Part shown: positions 62,360 to 64,000 of the stretch, one piece after another | Layout of the letters: each line of letters starts with the position of its first letter | Position numbering within the stretch: the stretch's first letter is position 1 | Assembly (NCBI RefSeq): GCF_000143415.4 | Contig: NW_003314269.1 | Span: 3,093,060-3,157,059 of the forward strand | Origin: Selaginella moellendorffii | Taxonomy: Eukaryota > Streptophyta > Lycopodiopsida > Selaginellales > Selaginellaceae | Reading direction: 5' to 3' | Length of the DNA: 64,000 bases | The notes under the pieces: generated by a model | The model's input: only the letters and a program-made list of their open reading frames with translations | What the model was told of the DNA's origin: nothing | The model's database searches: none | Made by a program: the position numbers and the translations under genes

Positions 62360-63305
62360 ATGCTCGCGATCTTCGGGAAATCGGTGGCGCAAGCGCCTGA
62401 GCAGCTCAGCGCAGCTTGCGGTGACCATGGCGATGGAGGAAATGAGGGAGGATCGCCCGATCTGGTGAGCTCCTTCCGAGAATCCTATCCCGAAGCGGTC
62501 GTGTTTCAAGCCGGCGAAGCGGCGATCGCCTACAGCCATGAGCGCCAGGCCTTGCTCAAGCCGAGGTAGGCAAGTTTTTCTCCCAGGAAAGTTCTTGCAA
62601 GGGATTGGATTGGATGAGATGGAATATTGACCAACGATGAACACCAGGACTTTTGCTGTGGCGGACGATATCTTCTGCGTGTTTGAAGGCATCCTAGAGA
62701 ATCTCACGTCGCTCAAGCAGCAGTATGGCCTCTCGAAGGTGGCCAACGAGGTGCTCATTGTCATCGAAGCGTACAGGAATTTGAGAGACCGGGCACCATA
62801 CCCGACTGACCATATGATCCGCGAGTGGAAGGGCCACTTTGCCTTCGTCCTCTTTGACAACACAACACAACGCGTACTCGTCAGTGCTGTGAGTGGCCAA
62901 GAATTTTCTTCGTGATGGAGGACTTTCTGTCGCTCTCGTTCTACGCTTTTACTTTCCTCTTTTCAGGATTGTCAAGGAAAAGTCTCGCTCTTTTGGGGGG
63001 TCACGTCGGAAGGCTCGCTGGTTTTCTCGGACGACTTTGACGTTCTCAAGAATGGGTGCTTCAAATCTTCGTCTCCATTTCCACCTGGTAAGGAGGACTT
63101 TAGCTTGCGATAGAATATAATTTCTATTGATTGGTTGTGCACAGGATGCTTCTTCTCGAGCGAGCAGGGGCTCCAGAGCTTCGATCACCCGCTGAACGAA
63201 GTGAAAGCCTCGCCCAGGGGAAAAGGCAAAGACGGAGTAAAGTTTGAGGTGGATCGGCCAGAGCAACCTGTGGGCGATGGACCAGGTTGGGCGTCTGCGT
63301 TCTAA
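62360..63305 (+). CDS. TSJT1 / DUF3700 aluminium-induced-type protein
   Basis: Four exons encode about 240 residues: MLAIFGKSVAQAPEQLSAAC, then EAVVFQAGEAAIAYSHERQA, DIFCVFEGILENLTSLKQQY ending in the YGL motif, NLRDRAPYP (the LRDR motif), EWKGHFAFVLFDNTTQRVLV and GVTSEGSLVFSDDF. It ends VGDGPGWASAF before TAA. YGL and LRDR define the DUF3700 domain of plant stem-specific TSJT1 and aluminium-induced proteins, which have a class II glutamine-amidotransferase-like fold lacking a clear N-terminal catalytic cysteine here (Met, Leu follow the start). The biochemical role is unknown; many members respond to stress, sugar or dark. The TAGGGTTT at 62345-62352 lies just above the start. Confidence 0.9.
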
Positions 63306-64000
63306 ATGGAGAGGAAGAAATTTGCGAAAGACACGGTACCTCCCCTTGCCTCGTGCATCTGCGAATTATTTGACTTCACTGCCTCTTGCTACTGAGTTTA
63401 GTCATTGAATAAATTGACTAGGCGCCAAGAGAACACAAGAAGATATAAGATGATTTCCCATGCTTTGAAATTTTCGGTTTACAGCCAGTCATAACCAAAA
63501 CCGGATGCTAGCGATGGGGTGGGATAGGTGTTGGTAAGGGATCTGGCCATGCTTTTTCATTCCTCTCTTTGCTTGGACCTCGAGTCTGAATTTCCCAGGT
63601 GCTCCACCTCAGGTACCCTGCTCAGGGTGTAAATAAGAAAAAGTTTTGTATTCAAATCAAATTATAACTCAAATCAGTTCTGTGAATTCCAATTTGCTCC
63701 AATGGAAATTTCAATTTTTAACATAATTCCCTCAACTAAAGGTCCATTGTATGTTATACTACTATGACTTTGCATATGGGATCCACACCTGTACTTTCTT
63801 TTGAGCACCTTTCACATGGTTTTTATAGGTTGAAGCCTTCATAAATTCTTGTCCGGCACTTTTTATTTCTCACACATGATCGAATCAGATGATGGTTGAA
63901 GTAAGCTCGTGATTTGTACTTTTATTTGTCGCTGAGTGCATATTAATTTGGCAGCAATAAGTCCTTTTCCTGCATGATTTGGGGTGCCCAGGTGCTCAAG
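63306..64000. other. Downstream region, no gene seen
   Basis: TSJT1-like 3' UTR then AT-rich intergenic DNA. No exon with a recognisable motif is present up to the window end, though a gene outside could have its UTR here. Confidence 0.4.

Overview
The window is nuclear DNA of a land plant. The evidence is plant-only or plant-type gene families (AMT1 ammonium transporter, cytosolic ascorbate peroxidase, HAK/KUP potassium transporter, RUS/DUF647, CCT-domain and R2R3-MYB regulators), GT-AG introns mostly 50-100 nt long, gene pairs only 60-300 bp apart, and many decayed PPR genes. Very short introns and tight packing fit a lycophyte such as Selaginella moellendorffii; that assignment is inference, not something the sequence states.

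Layout. 1-3.6 kb: gene-poor, with a CTCGGN / CTCGGACTCCAT minisatellite and an almost loopless inverted repeat. 3.6-13.2 kb: an ABCC (MRP-type) transporter on the minus strand, facing a decayed inverted copy of itself. That copy is interrupted by a 2266-bp non-autonomous LTR element (TRIM-like) with three 170-bp LTRs, palindromic internal arms and a 5-bp target-site duplication. 13.3-16.7 kb: a convergent pair, a TfdA/clavaminate-synthase-like oxygenase and a RUS (DUF647) gene. 16.7-19.5 kb: gene debris (ABCC fragment, PPR relic, RUS exon fragment). 19.5-21.1 kb: intronless AMT1. 21-28.8 kb: AT-rich decay zone with another ABCC scrap, a frameshifted PPR pseudogene and a VPS41 pseudogene with in-frame stops.

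28.8-63.3 kb is a dense housekeeping block: nucleolar GTPase NUG2, mitochondrial GrpE, a J-domain/ferredoxin-type protein, APX, a KUP transporter, a GLTSCR1-domain protein, a two-domain USP, EXO70, RACK1, a CCT-domain protein, the ribosome-quality-control ligase listerin (LTN1), a GT77-type glycosyltransferase, a DNAJB12/14-like ER J-protein, GCN5, an R2R3-MYB and a TSJT1/DUF3700 protein. Several are divergent pairs sharing short promoters (GrpE/J-ferredoxin, USP/EXO70, DNAJB12-like/GCN5, MYB/TSJT1).

These genes do not form one pathway. Shared themes are protein synthesis and quality control (NUG2, RACK1, LTN1, GrpE, three J or J-related proteins) and stress (APX, USP, TSJT1). Telo-box-like AAACCCTA motifs lie close to many of the start codons, and three GAATATTC heat-shock-type motifs sit between the DNAJB12-like gene and GCN5. 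The most unusual structure is the palindromic three-LTR element inside the inverted ABCC duplication.
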